32,378 bases of DNA from Clostridia bacterium. Its GTDB lineage: Bacteria; Bacillota; Clostridia; Clostridiales; Clostridiaceae. The DNA is taken from positions 1 to 32,378 of the forward strand of contig JAAYTB010000118.1 in NCBI GenBank assembly GCA_012523855.1, read 5' to 3'. This document shows positions 1 through 8,458 of this stretch, piece by piece. The first letter of the stretch is position 1. Each line of letters begins with the position of its first letter. The notes under the pieces are model-generated. The model had not been told where the DNA came from. It was given only the letters and a program-made list of their open reading frames with translations, and ran no database searches. The position numbers and the translations under genes were made by a program.

Positions 1-133
1 ATGGTGGGAAAGAAACTACTCTCTTTTTATATAAAAGGAACATTTTAAATTATAGACCGATTATGAAAATTTTATACAGCAATTATAAATATTTTTTTTA
101 AATTATAAATATCAAATTTTAATATTTAAGTTT

Positions 134-448
134 TTATAAATTCATATGTTCTAAAGTAACACTTATCATATGTTGCATTCTTTCTAAATCTAGAAGTAAA
201 AGATCACGTCCTTTTTCAGTTATAACATAAACCTTTCGACGGTTATCTTCCTTTTTTACGAACTCAATTAAGTTTAATTTTAATAGATTTTCAATAGCAC
301 CATAGAGAGTACCAGCTGCTATTTTAACCTGATGATTACTTAGTTCCTCCACTTTTTGCATAATTGCATAACCATGTGCAGGTTTGAAAAGTGCTAGTAG
401 GATATAAAATGTTGTTTCTGTTAAAGGCAAATTTTTGTTCCTATTCAT
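134..448 (-). CDS. PadR family transcriptional regulator
   Basis: 104 aa; PadR-like winged-helix sequence (TETTFYILLALFKPAHGYAIMQKVEEL...GTLYGAIENLLKLNLIE...YVITEKGRDLL). SD 'ggagg' upstream on minus strand. Confidence 0.92.
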   Translation of the reverse strand: MNRNKNLPLTETTFYILLALFKPAHGYAIMQKVEELSNHQVKIAAGTLYGAIENLLKLNLIEFVKKEDNRRKVYVITEKGRDLLLLDLERMQHMISVTLEHMNL

Positions 449-483
449 AAGAAAAGATCCTCCAATAAATAAATTATATATAG

Positions 484-531
484 TACAATAAGTAGTTTAA
501 CTGCATAGTTAAACTATATAGTCTTATTGTA
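484..531. promoter_or_regulatory. Nested inverted repeat upstream of padR, candidate autoregulatory operator
   Basis: TACAATAAG(484-492) TAGTTTAACT(493-502) gcat AGTTAAACTA(507-516) tatagt CTTATTGTA(523-531): perfect inner 10-bp arms and perfect outer 9-bp arms. On minus strand it overlaps a plausible -35 (TTAAAC) with TATAAT just downstream. Confidence 0.6.
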
Positions 532-714
532 TAAAGCTTAACGATATATGTCAATATAATAAAGAGGACTTTCTCAAGAAGAGCTAATCTTTTATTTGAT
601 GGAGGCTAGTAACGAAGTATATTGTCAGTAGAAACAATATATGTAAGGATATAACTTTGTGATATAATAAAATATGCATCTAATAAATACAAACTAAAAA
701 CGGGGGAGAGGTAT

Positions 715-3105
715 ATGAGAAAAAAAGTTACCAAGCTTATCCTAGTACTAATTGGGGTTTTTCTGACTATAAACACAGGTATAAGTACTAAGGCTCAAAA
801 AACTTATAAAGTAAAGGTGGAAAAAGAGATTGGTTTTGACAACACCTATAAAATAGGTTACGCTACGCCAATAAGCCTTACTATAAAAAATCAAGGAAAG
901 AACATTAATGGTGAAGTAGAAGTACAGGTTCCAAGTTCACCTGGAAAATACATGAGTTATGTTAGAAAATTAAGTTTGGAAAAAGACGGGGAGAAAAGAG
1001 TGGTTATTAATGTTCCAGTAAGTTATTACAGGGGAAAGTACAAAATAGTAATTACTAGCGAAAAAAATATTGTATACGAAAGTGAAATTAAATTTAACTA
1101 CACAAATAATAATGTCACTCAATTTATTGGTGTCTTAAGTGATGATTATGAGAGTTTGACTTACATAAATAAAATGCCAGTAGCTAGCGGAATGAGCACT
1201 GTAACTAAAATTATTAAATTAACGGAAGAAAACTTTCCAGATGATATCTTTGTATTAAAGGCCTTTAATTTGCTGGTGATTAACAATTTTGATACTACTA
1301 AATTGAGTAAAAACCAATATGATGTATTGAAACAATGGGTAGCAGATGGAGGAACTCTCTTAATTGGTACTGGTGCTAACCATAAAAAAACTTTAGGACT
1401 ATTTAAAGATAATTTTATAGAAGGTGATGTAGGGGGAAGTAAGATTATTAGTACATCACTTATATCTGAAATGGCTACTAATGGTGATAGCAAAACAGAA
1501 GTTAATATAGAAACATTACAAGTAAGAATAAAAGGTTCAATACCAGTAATTCAGGATAAAGGTGAAGTTCTAATGCAAACAATCGAAAGTGGCAGAGGCT
1601 ATATAGGGATTGCTTCTTTTGATTTTGGACAATCTCCTCTGGCAGGTTGGAGTAACAACACAAATTTTGCAGAAAAACTAATCATTACAGTTAATCCCAA
1701 TATAATACACATGGATAATATAGATAGTATGAGGCAGTCAAATAAAGGCGACGATTATTATCAGCTAAAAAGTATTCTAAATAATTTTGTAGAAATGGCC
1801 ACAAATAATAGACCTACTTTTTACTTAATTCTATTTATTTATGTGCTAGTGGTAGCCCCTTTAAATTACTTTGCATTAAAAAAGTTAGATAAAAGGGGAT
1901 TAATGTGGGCTACTGTGCCTTTAATATCTGTACTTTTTAGCGTATTTGTCTATTTATCTGGCTTTGGCAGTAGGCTACCTACCGTAACTACTAATATGCT
2001 CTCTATACACAACATGGATTCTCAGGGGAAATCAACTGTTTCAAGTTATGCTGCAATATTTACTCCTCAAAAATCAAAATTAAGAATTGAAACTGAAGAT
2101 GGGGATAGAATTTTTCCTATAACGGACAGTTATTTTTTTAATGATGATTCCATAACAAAAGAAGACTTGGAAGCAAGAATTATAAGTGATGGTAATAATG
2201 GAATTGAATATGTTAATTCTAGTATCTTGCAACCTAAAATATTAGAAATTCAAAGCAAAGAATCAAATATAGGAAAAATAGACGCAACTATAAATTTTAA
2301 AAGTGGAGATTTGGAGGGAACAATAGTGAACTCTACAAATTTAGATTTAGAAGAGTGTTTTTTAGTTACCTCTAGTAAGTATTATGACCTTGGTTCTATG
2401 GACAAAGGGGCCAGTAGAAATTTAGAAGAATCAAAGAACTATTCCCATGGCGGTGATATGTATCAGTTTGTAGATATGGTATATGGATATCATTATTCAC
2501 AATATTCATCTCATGGGTCAGAAAGAGAAAAGCTAGAGACAATAGATAAGAACCATAGAAATTCAATATTTCACATGGTTTTTAACCAATGGCAAATTAA
2601 GCCTGTAGAAAATGCAATTTTTATTGGAATCACAAAAAACTCCTCAATAAAGCCGTTGATTGTTAACGGGAAGACTAGCAGAACAAATGAAAGAAACCTT
2701 CTAATAATGTCTATTGATCTTAACTTTCAAGAAGGTGACATTATATATTATCCAAAAGGATTTTTACCCTATAGCATTTGGGAAAATAGAGGCTTGAATT
2801 ATGACGGCAATATTAAAGCTTTAACTGGTAGTGGTTATACAGAAATAGCATATACAGTAGCGGAAAATGTTATCATTTCCGATATAGAAATTGAAATGAG
2901 CGGTCATGCTAATGGTTCAACTCCAGTAGAATTCTTTATATTTAATAATAGTACAAATAATTATGAGACAATAAGCAGCCTAAATATTAGTGGAGAAGAT
3001 GTAAGCAAATATTGTGATATTCATAATCAAATTAGACTAAAAGTTGAAATGAAAGATGGCTATTGTGAAATACCACAGCTTGGGGTTAAGGGGAAGGTGA
3101 AATAA
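715..3105 (+). CDS. Signal-peptide membrane protein with GATase-like segment, first gene of ABC/MoxR operon
   Basis: 796 aa, N-terminal hydrophobic signal, 'LKQWVADGGTLLIGTGA' segment, two central TM helices (FYLILFIYVLVVAPLNYFAL / LMWATVPLISVLFSVFVYL). SD 'gggggagagg'. Confidence 0.75.
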   Translation: MRKKVTKLILVLIGVFLTINTGISTKAQKTYKVKVEKEIGFDNTYKIGYATPISLTIKNQGKNINGEVEVQVPSSPGKYMSYVRKLSLEKDGEKRVVINVPVSYYRGKYKIVITSEKNIVYESEIKFNYTNNNVTQFIGVLSDDYESLTYINKMPVASGMSTVTKIIKLTEENFPDDIFVLKAFNLLVINNFDTTKLSKNQYDVLKQWVADGGTLLIGTGANHKKTLGLFKDNFIEGDVGGSKIISTSLISEMATNGDSKTEVNIETLQVRIKGSIPVIQDKGEVLMQTIESGRGYIGIASFDFGQSPLAGWSNNTNFAEKLIITVNPNIIHMDNIDSMRQSNKGDDYYQLKSILNNFVEMATNNRPTFYLILFIYVLVVAPLNYFALKKLDKRGLMWATVPLISVLFSVFVYLSGFGSRLPTVTTNMLSIHNMDSQGKSTVSSYAAIFTPQKSKLRIETEDGDRIFPITDSYFFNDDSITKEDLEARIISDGNNGIEYVNSSILQPKILEIQSKESNIGKIDATINFKSGDLEGTIVNSTNLDLEECFLVTSSKYYDLGSMDKGASRNLEESKNYSHGGDMYQFVDMVYGYHYSQYSSHGSEREKLETIDKNHRNSIFHMVFNQWQIKPVENAIFIGITKNSSIKPLIVNGKTSRTNERNLLIMSIDLNFQEGDIIYYPKGFLPYSIWENRGLNYDGNIKALTGSGYTEIAYTVAENVIISDIEIEMSGHANGSTPVEFFIFNNSTNNYETISSLNISGEDVSKYCDIHNQIRLKVEMKDGYCEIPQLGVKGKVK

Positions 3106-4037
3106 TGTTAAGAATAGAGAATTTATATAAAAATTATGGTAAGTTTCGTGCGGTAAATAATTTAAATCTTCAAGTTCCTGATGGCGAAATTTTTGGATTT
3201 GTAGGTCCTAACGGAGCGGGAAAAACTACAACAATGAAAATTATATGCGGTCTCCTAGCTGCAACTTCGGGAAGAGTATTTATTGATGATATTAACGTAA
3301 TAGATAGACCAAAAGCTTTGAAGAGTAAAATTGGATATATGCCTGACTTTTTTGGTGTTTATGATGATTTAAAAGTTACAGAATATCTTGAGTTCTATGC
3401 TTCAATTTATAATATAAATGGTAAAAATCGTAAGAAAGTATGCAATGATCTTTTAGAGCTGGTGGATTTAACAGATAAAAAAGATTTTTATGTTGATAGT
3501 CTTTCAAGAGGTATGAAGCAAAGACTTTGCTTAGCAAGGAGTCTAGTACATAATCCTGATTATTTGGTGTTGGACGAACCAGCTTCTGGAATGGATCCTA
3601 GGGCAAGAGTAGAGATGAAAGAGATTTTAAGGACTTTAAGAGATATGGGGAAAACTATAATAATAAGTTCCCATATACTTTCAGAACTGTCTGAGATGTG
3701 TACCAGTATAGTAATAATTGAAAAAGGTCAAGCGGTAATGAGCGGTACTGTTGAGGATATAGTTAAAAAAGTATATCATTCTCGAACTATTAGAGTTAAA
3801 GTCCTAGATAAAATTGAAGAAACTATGAGACTTCTACAAGAATATCCTGATGTAATATCAGTGGATAACAAGGGTTCAAGCATAGTAGAAGCATCATTTA
3901 AAGGCGATGATGTGTTTTTAAGCCAATTGCTTGTAAGATTAATTCAAAATAATATTCCGGTAGTATCTTTTAATCAAGCAGAGGGAAACCTGGAAGATAT
4001 ATTTATGAAAGTTACTGCCACTTTGGAGGAAAAATAG
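3105..4037 (+). CDS. ABC transporter ATP-binding protein
   Basis: Walker A GPNGAGKTT, signature LSRGMKQRL, Walker B YLVLDEPASGMDP, H-loop SSHIL. Confidence 0.97.
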   Translation: MLRIENLYKNYGKFRAVNNLNLQVPDGEIFGFVGPNGAGKTTTMKIICGLLAATSGRVFIDDINVIDRPKALKSKIGYMPDFFGVYDDLKVTEYLEFYASIYNINGKNRKKVCNDLLELVDLTDKKDFYVDSLSRGMKQRLCLARSLVHNPDYLVLDEPASGMDPRARVEMKEILRTLRDMGKTIIISSHILSELSEMCTSIVIIEKGQAVMSGTVEDIVKKVYHSRTIRVKVLDKIEETMRLLQEYPDVISVDNKGSSIVEASFKGDDVFLSQLLVRLIQNNIPVVSFNQAEGNLEDIFMKVTATLEEK

Positions 4038-4038
4038 T

Positions 4039-4908
4039 ATGTTAAGCATAAAGAAAGAAAATTTAAGAATAAATCCTGTTTTACTAAAAGAGTTAAAGGT
4101 TAAAATGAGAAGTTGGAAAGCTGCTATTTTAATTGGGGTTTACAATTTAGTTTTAACACTGCTTACTATATTTATTACGAAAATTTCTATGGATGAACAT
4201 ACAATGATAGTTGACACTTCTGTAATTTTGGGAATCTATACTTTTATGTCGGTGATGCAGTTTGGAATGATAACATTAATATCACCAGCCTTAACAGCAG
4301 GAGCTATAGCAGGGGAGAGGGAGAAGCAAACTTTAGATATACTTTTATCAACTACAATGAAGCATCGTTCAATTATTGTAGGCAAACTATTAGCCTCTTT
4401 AAGCCACATAATATTGCTAGTAGTATCATCTTTACCCACTTTCTCCATTATATTTTTGTATGGAGCAATAGGAGTTAAAGAATTACTACAGATGTTCTTA
4501 TTTTATATTGTTACTGCTTTAACATTTGGAAGTATAGGTATATTCTTTTCTACTTTTTTTAAGAAAAGTACCGCTGCTAATGTACTTTCTTACGCAGTCA
4601 TTGTGTTTTTATTTATTGGTACCATATTAATTTCAATATTCTATATTTACTTGGTTATTATGCCTAAAACAAATTATAACTACAATGGGACCTTTTTTCT
4701 TTTTTATTTAAATCCTGGTATAGCCTTAGCGTCATTGCTATCTTCTCAATTTTCCGAAGGTTTAGGGAGAATTTTTCCTGGATTATTCATATCTGGAAAA
4801 CAAAGCGGAGTACAGCTATGGCATATTAATATGATTGTTAATTTGCTTATATCTTATATCTTAATATTTTTAAGTGCTAGAAAGCTGAAGCCTGCTAAGA
4901 AAAAATAA
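4039..4908 (+). CDS. ABC-2 type transporter permease
   Basis: 289 aa, multiple TM helices, 'GAIAGEREKQTLDILLSTTMKHRSIIVGKLLASL' typical of ABC-2 permeases; directly downstream of the ATPase. Confidence 0.92.
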   Translation: MLSIKKENLRINPVLLKELKVKMRSWKAAILIGVYNLVLTLLTIFITKISMDEHTMIVDTSVILGIYTFMSVMQFGMITLISPALTAGAIAGEREKQTLDILLSTTMKHRSIIVGKLLASLSHIILLVVSSLPTFSIIFLYGAIGVKELLQMFLFYIVTALTFGSIGIFFSTFFKKSTAANVLSYAVIVFLFIGTILISIFYIYLVIMPKTNYNYNGTFFLFYLNPGIALASLLSSQFSEGLGRIFPGLFISGKQSGVQLWHINMIVNLLISYILIFLSARKLKPAKKK

Positions 4909-4969
4909 GTTTTATAAGTTATAGTTGAGGCTAGAAGCCAATGTTCTATAATTTAAGGAGGTGTTATCC

Positions 4970-6520
4970 TTGAAAAAGCCTCAGAATACAATAGTCTTAT
5001 TGCTACTAAAAATAAAAGTAAGATTAACTATCAAAAACACTATTAATAATTGTGTGGTTGGGATTATTATAGCTTTGATAATTGGCATAGTAATGGCATT
5101 ATTCTCAAGACTAATCCCTATCTACCAAGTCTACGGAAAATCCAGTTTTATCATAGTAGTAGCTCTTTTTGCCAGCTTGCTGTATTCAATGATTTCAGCA
5201 CCATCTTTGGATAAAACAGCGGAAATAGTAGATTCTTACGGATTGAAAGAGCGTGTATCAACAAGCTTGGAGTATCAAAACATAGATTTTCCCTATAAAG
5301 AAGCCTTAACTACAGATACAATAAAAACATTGAAGAAATTTGAATATAAAAGATCTATTAAATTACTTCCTAATAAAAAGTATTTAATAATGTTATTTTC
5401 TCTTATCTTTGTTTTTATAGTCACTTATTTTATACCTAATCCAATGAAAACTATAGCAGAAGAAAAGCATGCCCTTAAAGAGTATAAAAAGGAAAAAGAA
5501 AAAGAGGTCAAAGAAGGGGAAAAGAAGGTTAAGGACAACAAGGGTTTAACTGAGGATCAGAAAAAAGAACTGCTAGCAAATTTAGAACAGTTAAAAAAAG
5601 AAATTAAGGAAGCTGAAGAAGAAAAAGAAGTGGATAAGGCTATAGAGAAAACAGCAAAGAAACTGGAATTAAAGAAGAAGGAAGAATTAGCTAAGGACTT
5701 AAAAAAACTAGAAGATATTCTAGAAGAAAATAAGGAAACAAAAAATCTGTCAGCTGCTTTGAAAAAGGACGATGTAAATGAAATGAAGAAAGAATTAGAA
5801 GCTTTAAAAAAGAAAATGAAAGCTCTCAGTGATAGCGAAAAGGAGAAATTAAAGGAAACTCTTGCAAAGGCAGCAAACTCAGTTAATTCCAGTGATTTAA
5901 AGAATGAAATAAATAATTTAAGTAGTGATATTTCTAGTGGTGATGAACTTGCCATTAATCAATCAGTAGAAAGTATAGAGGGAACTCTAGCTGAAGGAAT
6001 GTCTCAGCAGCAAATGAATAATGCCTTGGCACAGTTGCAAGAAGGTTTGCAAGGTTCCCAAAAGGGAGAGGGAAAGGAAATGGCTCAGACTAATGGTGAT
6101 GGTCAAGGCAATGGTAATGGGACGGGTCAAGGTTCTGGACAGGGAAATGGCCAAGGAGCCGGTGCTGGTAGTGGTAGCAGTAATCCCGATGGTGGAGTAA
6201 CAGACTATCAGTCTGCTGGTGGAATTGCAAATAATCAGGGTAGCTCATCTCAAGAAAATGAATATGAAAAAGTATTTACTCCCAACAGAATAGGTGGGGA
6301 AGGTGAAGTTTCTAGCTTAACTGGAAAGAATAGTGGTAATTCAGGAAATAGTGAAAGCTATATAAGTGATAATCACAATGGTGTACTAGGAGAACTAGTA
6401 CCATACGATCAAGTGCTTGGAGAGTATAGGGAGAAGGCTATGGAGAATTTAAACAGTTATGAGATACCAGAAGGAATGATGGAAATAATAAAGGAGTATT
6501 TCTCTTCTTTAAATGAATAA
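4970..6520 (+). CDS. Membrane protein with two N-terminal TM helices, Lys/Glu coiled coil and Gly/Gln/Asn-rich region (uncharacterised)
   Basis: Track start GTG 4961 lies inside the SD (aaggaggtg); TTG at 4970 (MKKPQNTIVLL...) has correct spacing. Two TM helices, then charged coiled coil, then GDGQGNGNGTGQGSGQGNGQ. Confidence 0.8.
   Translation: MKKPQNTIVLLLLKIKVRLTIKNTINNCVVGIIIALIIGIVMALFSRLIPIYQVYGKSSFIIVVALFASLLYSMISAPSLDKTAEIVDSYGLKERVSTSLEYQNIDFPYKEALTTDTIKTLKKFEYKRSIKLLPNKKYLIMLFSLIFVFIVTYFIPNPMKTIAEEKHALKEYKKEKEKEVKEGEKKVKDNKGLTEDQKKELLANLEQLKKEIKEAEEEKEVDKAIEKTAKKLELKKKEELAKDLKKLEDILEENKETKNLSAALKKDDVNEMKKELEALKKKMKALSDSEKEKLKETLAKAANSVNSSDLKNEINNLSSDISSGDELAINQSVESIEGTLAEGMSQQQMNNALAQLQEGLQGSQKGEGKEMAQTNGDGQGNGNGTGQGSGQGNGQGAGAGSGSSNPDGGVTDYQSAGGIANNQGSSSQENEYEKVFTPNRIGGEGEVSSLTGKNSGNSGNSESYISDNHNGVLGELVPYDQVLGEYREKAMENLNSYEIPEGMMEIIKEYFSSLNE
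6085..6183 (+). repeat. Low-complexity coding repeat (Gly/Gln/Asn/Ser-rich linker)
   Basis: ggtcaaggcaatggtaatgggacgggtcaaggttctggacagggaaatggccaagg... encoding GQGNGNGTGQGSGQGNGQGAGAGSGSS. Confidence 0.7.
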
Positions 6521-6528
6521 TTTTAAAA

Positions 6529-6568
6529 GGCCATATAAAATTCCATAGGAATATTAGTTTATATGGCC
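6529..6568 (+). promoter_or_regulatory. Strong RNA hairpin immediately upstream of moxR-like gene, no U-tract
   Basis: GGCCATATAAA(6529-6539) [ATTCC ata GGAAT] attag TTTATATGGCC(6558-6568): 11-bp perfect outer stem with an inner 5-bp stem-loop. Confidence 0.65.
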
Positions 6569-6589
6569 GATTCTTTAGGAGGGTACAGT

Positions 6590-7573
6590 ATGAATGAATC
6601 AGAAATACAAGAGCTTGTAAATAAAATTAAAGAGGTCGAAGAGGAAATAGGAAAAGCTATTATCGGTCAAAAAGATGTTATCAATAAGGTGTTAATAGCT
6701 ATATTTACAGGAGGTAATGTACTGCTGGAAGGTTCACCAGGACTAGGAAAAACTCAGTTGGTAAAAACCTTGGCTAAGGTTATGGATTTGTCTTTTTCCA
6801 GAATTCAATTCACACCAGATTTAATGCCAGCAGATGTGGTGGGAACCAATATTATAAGTAAAGATAGCTCCGGTAAGGGAGTATTTGAATTTCAGCAAGG
6901 TCCTGTGTTTTCTAACCTAGTTTTAGCAGATGAAATAAATAGAGCTACACCGAAAACTCAGTCTGCCTTATTAGAAGCAATGCAGGAACATACAGTAACA
7001 GTAGGTAGTAAAACTTACGAACTAGAGGAGCCCTTTATGGTTTTGGCAACACAAAATCCATTAGAGAATGAAGGAACCTATCCATTACCAGAAGCTCAGT
7101 TGGATAGATTTTTGTTTAAGATTATGGTTCCTTATCCTAACTTAGAAGAGCTAAGAAGTATTGTTGCTATAATAGTTAATAATGAGCCTGAAGAGCTAAA
7201 TAAGGTTATAGATAAAAATGAGATGCTAAATATAAGAAAAGTCTTGAAGGAAGTACCAATGTCAAGAGCTGTAGAGGAATATGCCCTTAAAGTAATCTTG
7301 GCAACTCATTCTGACTTTGAAGAGGCTCCAGAGCTGTCCAAGAAATACATTAGATATGGTGCAAGCCCAAGAGCGGCACAGGCCATTATATCTACAGCTA
7401 AAGTTAGAGCTGTGATGGAAGGAAGATATAATGTGTCTTTTGACGATATAAAATATGTAGCACTACCTACCTTGAGACATAGATTTTTCTTGAACTTTAA
7501 CGCAGTGTCCGATGGGGTTACTACAGAGATGATAATAGAAGAAATTCTAGATAGCCAGTTTAAAAAAGCTTAG
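6590..7573 (+). CDS. MoxR-family AAA+ ATPase
   Basis: Walker A LEGSPGLGKTQ, Walker B LVLADEINRATPKTQSALLEAMQE, 'ATQNPLENEGTYPLPEAQLDRF'. Start moved from 6563 to ATG 6590, which follows AGGAGG. Confidence 0.96.
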   Translation: MNESEIQELVNKIKEVEEEIGKAIIGQKDVINKVLIAIFTGGNVLLEGSPGLGKTQLVKTLAKVMDLSFSRIQFTPDLMPADVVGTNIISKDSSGKGVFEFQQGPVFSNLVLADEINRATPKTQSALLEAMQEHTVTVGSKTYELEEPFMVLATQNPLENEGTYPLPEAQLDRFLFKIMVPYPNLEELRSIVAIIVNNEPEELNKVIDKNEMLNIRKVLKEVPMSRAVEEYALKVILATHSDFEEAPELSKKYIRYGASPRAAQAIISTAKVRAVMEGRYNVSFDDIKYVALPTLRHRFFLNFNAVSDGVTTEMIIEEILDSQFKKA

Positions 7574-7585
7574 GATTGTGATGAT

Positions 7586-8458
7586 ATGAAAGAAAAAGTA
7601 TTTGATGGGAATTTTTACAGAAAACTTGAAAGTATAAGTCTAAAGGCAAGAATGTCCATGACAGAGGGGGCTGCTGGTGGAAGAAAATCTAAGGTAAAGG
7701 GCAGCTCTGTCGAATTATCTGATTTTAGAGAATATGTGCCTGGAGATGATTATAGAAGGATAGATTGGAATGCTTATGGCAGATTTGAAAAGTTGTTTTT
7801 AAAACTTTTTATGGAGGAAAGAGAAGCCCTTATAAATATATTTGTGGATAGTAGCAAGTCAATGGATTTTGGTGATAAGCATAAGGGGCATATGGCTTTG
7901 AGAGTTAGTGCTATCTTAGCTTATCTGGCTTTAAATAATTTAGATAGGGTAGTTTTGAATAGGTTACAAGGGGAAAACCTGGTTCATTCTTCATCATACT
8001 TGGGCAAAAGTTCTTTTCAAAAGGTAATACAATTCTTAGAAGCTACAGAGTTTAATGGGAATACCAACATAGCTAAAGCTATTAAGAGACGTGATTTAAA
8101 AATCAGGGGAATATCTGTAGTTATTTCGGATTTTTTTACTCTTTCTTCTATAGAGGAAGCGGTAAAGTATTTAGCCTATAAGAAGCAACAAATAGTATTT
8201 ATACAGGTTTTGAGTGAGGAGGAAGTAAATCCAACTTTTAGAGGACAAGTACGTCTTATAGATAGTGAAACAAAAGAAGAAGTAAATATTACTATAACCC
8301 CCAAGCTCTTAAAAACGTATAGGGCTAAACTAAAGGCTCAGCAAGCAAATTTAAAGGAATTGACCCAAAAATATGGTGGAGTATTTTTACAGATTTCCTC
8401 TGCTGATTCTATAGAAAAAATAGTGTTTGATAGCTTTGCAAAGGAGGGAATTATATGA
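7586..8458 (+). CDS. DUF58 domain protein (VWA-like)
   Basis: 'SDFREYVPGDDYRRIDWNAYGRFEKLFLKLF' DUF58 signature; MIDAS-like 'IFVDSSKSMDFG'. Confidence 0.95.
   Translation: MKEKVFDGNFYRKLESISLKARMSMTEGAAGGRKSKVKGSSVELSDFREYVPGDDYRRIDWNAYGRFEKLFLKLFMEEREALINIFVDSSKSMDFGDKHKGHMALRVSAILAYLALNNLDRVVLNRLQGENLVHSSSYLGKSSFQKVIQFLEATEFNGNTNIAKAIKRRDLKIRGISVVISDFFTLSSIEEAVKYLAYKKQQIVFIQVLSEEEVNPTFRGQVRLIDSETKEEVNITITPKLLKTYRAKLKAQQANLKELTQKYGGVFLQISSADSIEKIVFDSFAKEGII

Noticed and set aside
1161-1493. 110-aa minus-strand ORF within the 715-3105 gene
   Set aside because: Antisense to a well-supported long CDS, no family resemblance.
5557-5955. 132-aa minus-strand ORF (Ser/Phe-rich)
   Set aside because: Antisense to the Lys/Glu coiled-coil of the 4970-6520 gene; composition is a mirror of AAA/GAA codons, with no SD support.
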